DNA of 64,000 nt from the NCBI RefSeq assembly GCF_017357245.1, contig NZ_CP071612.1, forward strand, positions 4,143,501 through 4,207,500, given 5' to 3'. This document shows positions 8,587-15,808 of this stretch, one piece after another. The first letter of the stretch is position 1, and each line of letters starts with the position of its first letter. The stretch is from Rhizobium bangladeshense (GTDB taxonomy: Bacteria > Pseudomonadota > Alphaproteobacteria > Rhizobiales > Rhizobiaceae). The notes below the pieces were generated by a model that saw only the letters and a program-made list of their open reading frames with translations, did not search any database and was not told where the DNA came from. Made by a program: the position numbers and the translations under genes.

Positions 8587-9231
8587 CTATTTCTTCACAG
8601 AAGAAATCGCTTCGACGAAATTTGTGACATCGGCTTCCATCTTTTCGACCATGACGTCGACACCCTTCGCATTCGGATGCATGCCGTCGCTGAGTTTGAG
8701 CCCTGCATCGAGCACCACGCCATCAAGGAAGAATGCATAAAGCCGAACTCCGTGTTTCTCCGAAAGTTTCCGATAAATCGGATTGAAGCGTGCGGCATAA
8801 TCCGCGCCCATATTGGGCGGTGCCATCATGCCGACGAGGAGCACCGCAATGCCGCGTTCCTTCAGCCGCGTTATCATCTGGTCGAGATTCTTCTCGCTTT
8901 CTTCGGGCGGAATGCCCCGCAGCGCATCGTTGGCGCCGAGCTCCAGGATGACGCCATCTGTGCCGTCAGGCACCGACCAGTCTATGCGGGCGAGGCCGCC
9001 AGTCGTCGTATCGCCTGAGACGCCCGCATTGGCGATAGCGACGTCGAACCCCTTCCCCTTCAAGGCCGCCTGCAGCTTTTCGGGAAAGCCGTCGCCGGGC
9101 GGCAGCTGATAGCCTGCCATCAGGCTGTCCCCGAATCCGACGAGATTGATCGTCCGCGCATTTGCGCTGGCGGCAAAGATTAGCGAGACGGCAATGACGG
9201 TGAATTGAAGGGCGGCAACTTTAAATCTCAT
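8587..9231 (-). CDS. tesA: Periplasmic GDSL arylesterase/thioesterase TesA
   Basis: 214 residues with an N-terminal signal peptide and the SGNH hydrolase blocks FGDSLMAGY (nucleophile serine), NAGVSGD, GAND and DGMHPN (catalytic Asp/His). It hydrolyses acyl-thioesters and aryl esters in the periplasm. It is divergent from ybbA-ybbP, with starts 72 bases apart, the same tesA/ybbAP arrangement seen in Escherichia coli. This conserved neighbourhood points to a shared role with that ABC complex. Confidence 0.92.
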   Translation of the reverse strand: MRFKVAALQFTVIAVSLIFAASANARTINLVGFGDSLMAGYQLPPGDGFPEKLQAALKGKGFDVAIANAGVSGDTTTGGLARIDWSVPDGTDGVILELGANDALRGIPPEESEKNLDQMITRLKERGIAVLLVGMMAPPNMGADYAARFNPIYRKLSEKHGVRLYAFFLDGVVLDAGLKLSDGMHPNAKGVDVMVEKMEADVTNFVEAISSVKK

Positions 9232-9303
9232 CCTGCTTTCCCTAGATTGGCGGGGTGCCGTTATGCGGCAATTCGATTACGGGCTTATATAGGGCGATTT
9301 CCG

Positions 9304-10011
9304 TTGGCAAAAACTATCATCGAGTTGAAGAGCGCCGATCTGACCCTTGGCAGCGCCGCGGCCTCCGTGCATGTGCTGAAGGGCATCGATCTCGATATCG
9401 CCGCCGGAGAATCCGTCGGCATCGTCGGTCCCTCCGGTTCCGGAAAGTCCACCCTGCTGATGGTGCTCGCCGGACTGGAGAAGCTTGACAGCGGCGAAAT
9501 CAATATCAATGACACGCCGCTCCATAGCCTGAGTGAGGATCAGGTCGCCGATTTCCGCGGCCGCAATATCGGTATCGTCTTCCAGTCCTTCCACCTGATC
9601 GCCAATATGACGGCGCTGGAAAACGTCGCCGTGCCGCTGGAACTCGCCAATGTTCCCAATGCTTTCGACATCGCTCATCGCGAGCTGAATTCGGTCGGCC
9701 TCGGACAGAGGCTGAACCATTATCCCGGCCAGCTTTCCGGCGGCGAACAGCAGCGTGTGGCTATCGCCAGGGCGCTCGCCCCCTCGCCCGCTTTGCTGAT
9801 TGCCGATGAACCGACCGGAAATCTCGATACCGAGACCGGCCGCCAGATCGCCGACCTGCTGTTTGCCAAGCAGGCCGAACGCGGCATGACCCTGCTTCTC
9901 GTCACCCACGACGTCTCGCTTGCCAACCGCTGCTCGCGCCAGATCCGCGTCCGCTCCGGAAGGATCGAAGGCGACAGCGCCGCCCGCCACAGCGAGGCGG
10001 CATTCGCATGA
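9304..10011 (+). CDS. ybbA: ABC transporter ATP-binding protein YbbA
   Basis: 235-residue ATPase of the LolD/MacB class: Walker A GPSGSGKST near residue 46, signature LSGGEQQRVA and Walker B LLIADEPTGNLD. It pairs with the FtsX-type permease YbbP, whose ATG overlaps its stop (ATGA at 10008-10011). I place the start at the TTG at 9304, because the sequence becomes family-like from there and longer versions run into the tesA promoter and coding region. The complex is thought to move hydrophobic compounds out of the membrane. Confidence 0.87.
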   Translation: MAKTIIELKSADLTLGSAAASVHVLKGIDLDIAAGESVGIVGPSGSGKSTLLMVLAGLEKLDSGEININDTPLHSLSEDQVADFRGRNIGIVFQSFHLIANMTALENVAVPLELANVPNAFDIAHRELNSVGLGQRLNHYPGQLSGGEQQRVAIARALAPSPALLIADEPTGNLDTETGRQIADLLFAKQAERGMTLLLVTHDVSLANRCSRQIRVRSGRIEGDSAARHSEAAFA

Positions 10012-12551
10012 GTATCCTTACACCGCGTGTTTCGCTCGCTTTTCGCCTGGCGCTCCGCGAGCTACGCGGCGGCATTCGCGGCTTCTACATCTTCCTCGCC
10101 TGTATCGCGCTCGGCACGGGGGCGATCGCCGCAGTCAATTCCGTTTCACAGTCGATTACCGACACGATCGCCTCTCAGGGCCAGGAGCTGCTGGCCGGCG
10201 ACGTGCGTTTCGAACTCAACAACCGCGAGGCGACGCCTCAGGAAATGAGCTTCCTCGAAGGCCTGGGGACAGTTTCGGTTTCAACGGGCCTGCGCTCGAT
10301 GGCCCGCAAGCCCGACGGTTCGGACCAGGCGCTGGTCGAGGTTAAGGCCGTCGACGACGCCTATCCGCTCTACGGCCGGTTCGAGGCAGAGCCGGACTAT
10401 CCGCTTGCAGCCCTGCTTTCCGGCCAAGGTGGCACTTACGGCGCGTTGGCAGCGCCTCTGCTTCTCGATCGGCTTGGCCTTGCGGTTGGCGACGAATTGC
10501 TGCTCGGCAACGTCAAACTCAGTATCACCGGGACGGTGAAGACCGAGCCGGACGCGCTGTCTGAAGGCTTCGGCTTTGCGCCGCGTCTGCTGGTCAGCCG
10601 GCAGGCGCTCGAATCCTCGGGGCTGATCCAGACCGGAAGCTTGGTCGAACATGCCTACAAGATCCGATTGGAAGACAGGAGCACGATGTCGGGCATCCAG
10701 GCGCGTGCATCCAGGGAGTTTCCCTCCGCCGGCTGGGCGATCCGTACCAGCGACCGCGCAGCACCGTCGCTCACCGAAAACATCACCCGTTTCTCGCAAT
10801 TCCTGACGCTGGTCGGCCTCACCGCGCTGGTTGTCGGTGGCGTCGGCGTCGCCAATGCAGTGCGTGCTTTCCTCGACTCCAAGCGCACGACAATCGCCAC
10901 CTTCAAATGTCTCGGCGCTCCGGCAGTTGTCGTCGTTCTGATCTATCTCTTTCAGATCGCTATCATCTCCCTTGGCGGCATCGTGATCGGCCTCGTCATC
11001 GGCGCCCTGTCGCCGATCTTTGCGGCGCAGTTCCTGGCGCAATTCCTGCCGGTCTCGACCGCGCCGACCCTCTATCCCGGTGCGCTGGTGCTTGCGACGC
11101 TCTTCGGCATCCTGACGACGCTGGCTTTCGCCATTCTGCCGCTCGGCCATGCCCGCGAAGTGCCGGCGACCGCACTGTTCCGCGAGCAGGGCTTCGAGAC
11201 CCGCCGTCTGCCGTCCTGGCCCTATATCTTGCTGGCCGCCCTCTTCATGGTGGGCCTTGCCGCCCTCGCCATCCTCACCGCCTATGATCGTTTCATCGCC
11301 GTCGTCTTCGTCGGTGCGATCGTCTTCGCCTTCGTCGTCCTGCGCCTCGTCGCCGCCTTAATCGCCTGGCTCGCGCGCCGCAGCCCGCGCGTCAGTTCGC
11401 CGGCCCTCAGGCTTGCTATCGGCAATATCCACCGCCCCGGCGCACTTACCCCCTCGGTGGTGCTTTCGCTCGGCCTCGGGCTGGCATTGCTGGTGACGCT
11501 GACGCTGATCGACGGCAACCTTCGCCAGCAATTGACCGGCCGCATGAACGAGGGTGCACCCAACTTCTTCTTCGTCGATATACAGAGCGCCGAGGTCGAC
11601 GCCTTCCGCAATCTCGTCCAGGCGCAGGCGCCGAAGGGCAAGCTGATGGAAGTGCCGATGCTGCGCGGCCGGATCGTCGCCTTCAACGGCGAAGACGTCA
11701 CCAAGATGAACGTGCCGGCCGCCGGTCGCTGGGTGCTGAACGGTGATCGCGGTATCACATACGCCGACGCGCTTCCGGAAAATGCCGCCCTCAGCGAAGG
11801 CAGCTGGTGGGACAAGGATTACAGCGGCGAGCCGCTTGTATCCTTCTCCTCGGAAGAGGCGCACGAGCTTGGCCTCAAGATCGGCGACACCGTCACCGTC
11901 AACGTCCTCGGACGTAACATTACGGCGAAGATCGCCAATCTGCGCCGTGTCGAATGGGAATCGCTGTCGATCAATTTCGTCATGGTCTTCTCGCCCAATA
12001 CCTTCCGCGGCGCCCCGCACGCCTGGCTGGCGACGCTGACAGATCCCTCCTCGACGCCGGCCGAGGATGCAGCGATCCTGAAATCCGTCACCAACGCCTA
12101 CCCGACGATCACCAGCGTTCGCGTCAAGGACGCGATCGATATCGTCAATCGGCTGGTAGCGCAGCTTGCGACCGCGATCCGTGCCGCAGCCTCCGTGGCC
12201 CTCGTCGCCTCGGTCCTCGTTCTTGCCGGTGCGCTCGCCGCCGGAAATCGGGCACGCACCCACGACGCCGTGGTGCTGAAGACGCTCGGCGCCACCCGCG
12301 CCATGCTGATCCGCGCCTTCAGCTACGAATATCTGATCCTCGGGCTCGCGACCGCGATTTTCTCGCTGATCGCCGGCGCCGCCGCTGCCTGGTTCATCGT
12401 CGCCCGCATCATGCGCCTGCCGTCCACCTTCCTGCCCGATGTGGCGGGACTGACGCTCGTCACCGCACTGGTGCTCACCGTCGGCATCGGCCTCATCGGC
12501 ACCTGGCGCATCCTCGGACAGAAGGCGGCGCCCGTACTGCGCGAGCTTTAG
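10008..12551 (+). CDS. ybbP: FtsX-like ABC transporter permease YbbP
   Basis: 847 residues. A first membrane helix near 25-45 is followed by a large periplasmic MacB-like domain, then helix groups near 260-430 and 460-490, a second periplasmic domain, and C-terminal helices near 720-840, the duplicated FtsX layout of YbbP. It forms a type VII (mechanotransmission) ABC system with YbbA and lies next to tesA. The substrate in rhizobia is undetermined. Confidence 0.88.
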   Translation: MSILTPRVSLAFRLALRELRGGIRGFYIFLACIALGTGAIAAVNSVSQSITDTIASQGQELLAGDVRFELNNREATPQEMSFLEGLGTVSVSTGLRSMARKPDGSDQALVEVKAVDDAYPLYGRFEAEPDYPLAALLSGQGGTYGALAAPLLLDRLGLAVGDELLLGNVKLSITGTVKTEPDALSEGFGFAPRLLVSRQALESSGLIQTGSLVEHAYKIRLEDRSTMSGIQARASREFPSAGWAIRTSDRAAPSLTENITRFSQFLTLVGLTALVVGGVGVANAVRAFLDSKRTTIATFKCLGAPAVVVVLIYLFQIAIISLGGIVIGLVIGALSPIFAAQFLAQFLPVSTAPTLYPGALVLATLFGILTTLAFAILPLGHAREVPATALFREQGFETRRLPSWPYILLAALFMVGLAALAILTAYDRFIAVVFVGAIVFAFVVLRLVAALIAWLARRSPRVSSPALRLAIGNIHRPGALTPSVVLSLGLGLALLVTLTLIDGNLRQQLTGRMNEGAPNFFFVDIQSAEVDAFRNLVQAQAPKGKLMEVPMLRGRIVAFNGEDVTKMNVPAAGRWVLNGDRGITYADALPENAALSEGSWWDKDYSGEPLVSFSSEEAHELGLKIGDTVTVNVLGRNITAKIANLRRVEWESLSINFVMVFSPNTFRGAPHAWLATLTDPSSTPAEDAAILKSVTNAYPTITSVRVKDAIDIVNRLVAQLATAIRAAASVALVASVLVLAGALAAGNRARTHDAVVLKTLGATRAMLIRAFSYEYLILGLATAIFSLIAGAAAAWFIVARIMRLPSTFLPDVAGLTLVTALVLTVGIGLIGTWRILGQKAAPVLREL

Positions 12552-12571
12552 GTAGATAGCGCGGCCGAAAA

Positions 12572-12731
12572 GCCTTCACCTTACGCCGATTTAACCGGCG
12601 CAGCCCCCGCAAGCCCCTTGTTTGCGATGGGTGAAGGCCTCATATTGTCTGCAGGCATGCTGGAGCTCCGCAGCGGCGCCCGGGTCGAAAACCCGACACC
12701 GTATCTCCATCGGAGCTTGTAAGAGGAAACT
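12572..12731 (+). ncRNA. Structured 5' leader, probable ybhL leader RNA motif
   Basis: The 5' region of the YbhL-family gene folds well on paper. GCCTTCACC at 12572-12580 pairs with GGTGAAGGC at 12630-12638, enclosing two small hairpins (CGCCG/CGGCG and CGCAA/TTGCG). A second element pairs AGCTCCG at 12664-12670 with CGGAGCT at 12711-12717 around CGGGT/ACCCG. A ybhL leader motif is known upstream of this gene in alphaproteobacteria (Corbino et al. 2005). Which part matches that motif I cannot verify without the covariance model. Confidence 0.6.
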
Positions 12732-13460
12732 ATGGCTGATCTTCGTAACTATCAAAGCCGCGTCCAGACCGGCGAGATGATTGATCAAGGCCTGCGCGCA
12801 TATATGCTCAAGGTCTACAACCTGATGGCGCTGGGCCTGGCGATCACGGGCGTGGCCGCATATCTTGGCTTCAACTTCGCGGTCCAGGACGGCCAGCTCA
12901 CCCAATTCGGCGTGCTTCTGTTCCAGTCGCCCTTGCGCTGGGTCGTGATTCTTGCGCCTCTCGCGGCTGTCTTCTTCCTGAGCTTCCGCATTCACCGGAT
13001 GAGCGTGGCCGCCGCGCAGACCACCTTCTGGGTCTATGCCGCGCTGGTGGGTCTGTCCCTGTCGTCGATCTTTCTGGTCTACACCCAGTCAAGCATCACA
13101 CAGACCTTCTTTGTGACCGCCGCCTCCTTTGGCGCGCTGTCGCTTTACGGCTACACGACGAAGCGTGACCTGTCGGCGATAGGCTCGTTCCTGATCATGG
13201 GCCTGTTCGGTCTGATCATCGCGTCGCTCGTCAACATCTTCCTGGCTTCGTCCGCGCTGCAGTTCGCGATCTCGGTAATCGGCGTGCTGATCTTCGCAGG
13301 CCTCACCGCCTACGACACGCAGCGGATCAAGGAACTCTACTACGAAGCTGATGACGTCGCTGTTGCCGGCCGCAAGGCGATCATGGGTGCGCTGACGCTC
13401 TATCTCGACTTCATCAACCTCTTCATGTTCCTGCTGCAGTTCATGGGCAACCGTAAATAA
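12732..13460 (+). CDS. Bax inhibitor-1 / YccA-YbhL family membrane protein
   Basis: 242 residues with seven predicted membrane helices and the BI-1 family features: LGLAITGVAAYLG in helix 1, and the late TAYDTQRIKELY motif with its conserved aspartate. It is an inner-membrane protein, possibly a calcium or ion leak channel or a partner of membrane proteases. ATG at 12732 follows AGAGGAA. A structured leader precedes it and a strong terminator follows. Confidence 0.92.
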   Translation: MADLRNYQSRVQTGEMIDQGLRAYMLKVYNLMALGLAITGVAAYLGFNFAVQDGQLTQFGVLLFQSPLRWVVILAPLAAVFFLSFRIHRMSVAAAQTTFWVYAALVGLSLSSIFLVYTQSSITQTFFVTAASFGALSLYGYTTKRDLSAIGSFLIMGLFGLIIASLVNIFLASSALQFAISVIGVLIFAGLTAYDTQRIKELYYEADDVAVAGRKAIMGALTLYLDFINLFMFLLQFMGNRK

Positions 13461-13478
13461 GCAGGTCTATCACGATCG

Positions 13479-13506
13479 AAAAAGGCGGCTCCGGGCCGCC
13501 TTTTTT
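13479..13506 (+). terminator. Rho-independent terminator after the BI-1 family gene
   Basis: AAAAAGGCGGC (13479-13489) pairs with GCCGCCTTTTTT (13495-13506) around a five-base loop. It ends in six T residues and starts 18 bases after the stop codon. Confidence 0.9.
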
Positions 13507-13564
13507 ATTGCGCTGGCTTCAGCGGAGTGGTTTGAAAGACCTCCCTCGATGGATTTGTTGCCGA

Positions 13565-14122
13565 ATGTCCTTCCTGTTGCGCGATGCCTCCGAAGCCGAT
13601 ATCTCCGCTATTGCCGGTATTTATCGCGAAGCCGTCCTAAATGGCGTTGCGAGCTACGAGATTGCACCGCCGTCCGAAGCCGAGATGGCCCAGCGTTTCT
13701 CCGCGATCGTCAGCCAGCACTATCCCTATATCGCCGCCGTAAATGGAGACGGGATACTGCTCGGCTACGCCTATGCCTCGGCTTTTCGCACGCGCCCCGC
13801 CTATCGCTGGCTGGTGGAGGATTCGATCTATCTGGCGCCTGAAGCCCGCGGCCGAGGTATCGGCAAGGCCCTCCTTACCGAACTGATCGAACGCTGCACC
13901 GTGCTCGGCTTTCGACAGATGGCTGCCGTCATCGGCGGCGCCAGCCCCGCCTCGATCGCGCTTCATCGCGGAGCCGGCTTTGAGGAGGTCGGTCTGATGA
14001 GGGGCACCGGATATAAACACGGGCGCTGGCTGGACACGATGTTCATGCAGCGCGCCCTCGGCGAGGGCATGACGACCAATCCGGATGCGGCCGCCTATCC
14101 CGGCACATTATTTGCGGGTTGA
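13565..14122 (+). CDS. GNAT family N-acetyltransferase (phosphinothricin acetyltransferase-like)
   Basis: 185 residues of the Pat/Bar subfamily: an early IYREAVLNGVASYE block, YAYASAFRTRPAYRW, and the acetyl-CoA loop EARGRGIGKALL followed by GGASPASIALHRGAGF. Relatives acetylate phosphinothricin, methionine sulfoximine or similar amino acids. ATG at 13565 starts the fold directly; the preceding 19 residues in the open frame overlap the terminator region and are excluded. It is convergent with the DUF2794 gene, five bases apart. Confidence 0.87.
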   Translation: MSFLLRDASEADISAIAGIYREAVLNGVASYEIAPPSEAEMAQRFSAIVSQHYPYIAAVNGDGILLGYAYASAFRTRPAYRWLVEDSIYLAPEARGRGIGKALLTELIERCTVLGFRQMAAVIGGASPASIALHRGAGFEEVGLMRGTGYKHGRWLDTMFMQRALGEGMTTNPDAAAYPGTLFAG

Positions 14123-14127
14123 TAAGC

Positions 14128-14529
14128 CTACTTGTCGACGAGCTTCAGGGCCTTGTCGAACACCTTCAACACCTGGTTCAACTCGTGACCGCGCTTCAGG
14201 ATCATGCCGTTGATATTAATCACGGAATAGGCGCCCTGCTTGGCGGCAAGCTTCGGGTTCTTCTCGATCCGAAAGAGCGGCATCTCGCCGGAGCGCTTGA
14301 AGACTGAAAAAACCGCCCTGTCCCTCAGATGATCGATGGCGTAATCGCGCCATTCTCCCTCGCCGACCATACGGCCGTAGATCCAGAGGATCGCATCCAG
14401 CTCGCGCCGGTGGAAGGTCACCGGAAGCGGGTCCTTGCTTTGTTTGTATTCCCTGAGATCGACGACGACCGAGGAACCATTGTCGACGGAGCGGCTTTCG
14501 CCGTGTCGCAAATCCGGCTGATCTGTCAT
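14128..14529 (-). CDS. DUF2794 domain protein
   Basis: 133 residues matching the alphaproteobacterial DUF2794 family: VVDLREYKQ, FHRRELDAILWIYGRMVGEG, and a C-terminal INGMILKRGHELNQVLKVFD block. Function unknown; the family is short, soluble and strongly conserved in Rhizobiales. ATG at 14529 has GGAGA upstream and is preferred to the 22-residue-longer frame. Confidence 0.85.
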   Translation of the reverse strand: MTDQPDLRHGESRSVDNGSSVVVDLREYKQSKDPLPVTFHRRELDAILWIYGRMVGEGEWRDYAIDHLRDRAVFSVFKRSGEMPLFRIEKNPKLAAKQGAYSVININGMILKRGHELNQVLKVFDKALKLVDK

Positions 14530-14842
14530 CAGGTCTCCAAGGCCTCCGCTTGTGACAGGAGAGTGACAGTTTGCCCGAGCCGCCGCAAATTGCAAGAGCG
14601 CGGCCTGTCACTTTAGGCCGCACTGCGGCGCCACGCAGGCAGGTACGATGGCCTGGGGAGAAAGGACGCTTTCTCCGCACTGCCGCATTTCAGTCAAAAC
14701 AGCGCCTCATTTGCGGGGGATTTATGCATCCCGGTTTGGCGCCAGCGCGCCAAAGGGCCCGGCGGAGCGTATCGACCTTAACCCCAGCCCCGAATACGCT
14801 CGGCCGGGCCGCCCGGCATTCCACCCGTAAACGGGTGGAATA
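14530..14842. other. Hairpin-rich gene-free region, possible small RNA locus
   Basis: 313 bases between two leftward genes with no credible ORF. Three perfect short hairpins are visible: GGAGAAAG/CTTTCTCC at 14657-14676, TTTGGCGC/GCGCCAAA at 14735-14754 and ATTCCACCCG/CGGGTGGAAT at 14818-14841. The first is flanked by GGCAG/CTGCC, which extends the stem. The last lies two bases past the DUF1223 stop and may end that transcript, though no T run follows. Confidence 0.5.
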
Positions 14843-15583
14843 TCAGATGTTTTTTCCCGCCATCACCACGGTCGCGCCGAGGATCGCCGCCGGGTCGCCG
14901 TCCGCCGTCGCCGTCTGCAGCAGGATAGCGCAACCCTCGAGCTGCGGACGCTGCAGGACGCTCGCCGGCAGCGTCAGACTGGTCGCCTTGCCGTCCCACA
15001 TCCCAACGGTTTCGACATTGGTGACGCTGTGCAGATAGGAGATCTTCTTTCCGCTATTTTCGCCCTTTTCGACGTTGATCGTCTTCTCCTTGTCGAAATA
15101 GACCATAACGACATTGGCTTTGCCCTGTCCGGCGCCGATCTTGATCTCCAGCTCGTCGCCGCGCATCGTGGCGCTGATCGGAACGGTCAGACCGTTGCCT
15201 TCGCTGCTGTAGCTGTCGATCCGGCTGTTGATGCCGTTCAGATCGGCGCCGGCAAGATGGCCGCGTCCGTTGACGATGACCTGCGGCGTATAAACGTTGC
15301 TGCGGCCCATCGTCCTGGCATAGCCGTACTGCCGCTCGGTATTTTCCTTGGAACTCAGCGTATCGGCCCAGCCGAGATAATTCCAGTAGTCGATGTGATA
15401 GGCGAGGGCGATGACATCGCCCTGGTTGACCAGTTTGCGGAAAGCGGCATCAGCGGGAGGACAGGAGGAGCAACCCTGTGACGTGAAAAGTTCGACAACG
15501 CCTCTGGGCTTGCCGTCTTCGGCATGCAACGAGCCTGCAAGAGCAACACCGGCGATCAGCGGAATCAAGAAACGGGGGGACAT
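14843..15583 (-). CDS. DUF1223 secreted protein, thioredoxin-like
   Basis: 246 residues with a signal peptide (MSPRFLIPLIAGVALAGSLHA). The mature protein begins with a DUF1223/thioredoxin-like fold: VVELFTSQGCSSCPPAD carries a CSSC pair, and YTPQVIVNG follows at the usual place. Likely a periplasmic redox-active or metal-related protein; function not established. ATG at 15583 has AGGTGA nearby. Monocistronic. Confidence 0.85.
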   Translation of the reverse strand: MSPRFLIPLIAGVALAGSLHAEDGKPRGVVELFTSQGCSSCPPADAAFRKLVNQGDVIALAYHIDYWNYLGWADTLSSKENTERQYGYARTMGRSNVYTPQVIVNGRGHLAGADLNGINSRIDSYSSEGNGLTVPISATMRGDELEIKIGAGQGKANVVMVYFDKEKTINVEKGENSGKKISYLHSVTNVETVGMWDGKATSLTLPASVLQRPQLEGCAILLQTATADGDPAAILGATVVMAGKNI

Positions 15584-15751
15584 TCACCTGCACCTCTTTT
15601 TCAGCGCCGACGGCGTTTGGAACCGAAGGCCCTGAGATATGAACGTACGAATAATCCTTCCGGCTCCAAACGAAAAATCACGAACGGGTGAGACCGCAAC
15701 TCGGCCGGAACGCGCCTGAGGTGAGCCTCTGGAAAAGACTGTCGCCGCCAA

Positions 15752-15783
15752 GAAAAAGCCGCCGGAAACTGCTTTCCGGCGGC
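15752..15783 (-). terminator. Rho-independent terminator of acnA
   Basis: GCCGCCGGAAA (15758-15768) pairs with TTTCCGGCGGC (15773-15783) around a four-base loop. Read leftward the stem is followed by TTTTTCTT. It lies 25 bases past the acnA stop. Confidence 0.9.
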
Positions 15784-15808
15784 CATTATCAGTGAGGTCT
15801 CTTAAAAA

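Noticed and set aside
15601..15786. 61-residue leftward ORF
   Set aside because: It overlaps the acnA terminator and has no family-like sequence.
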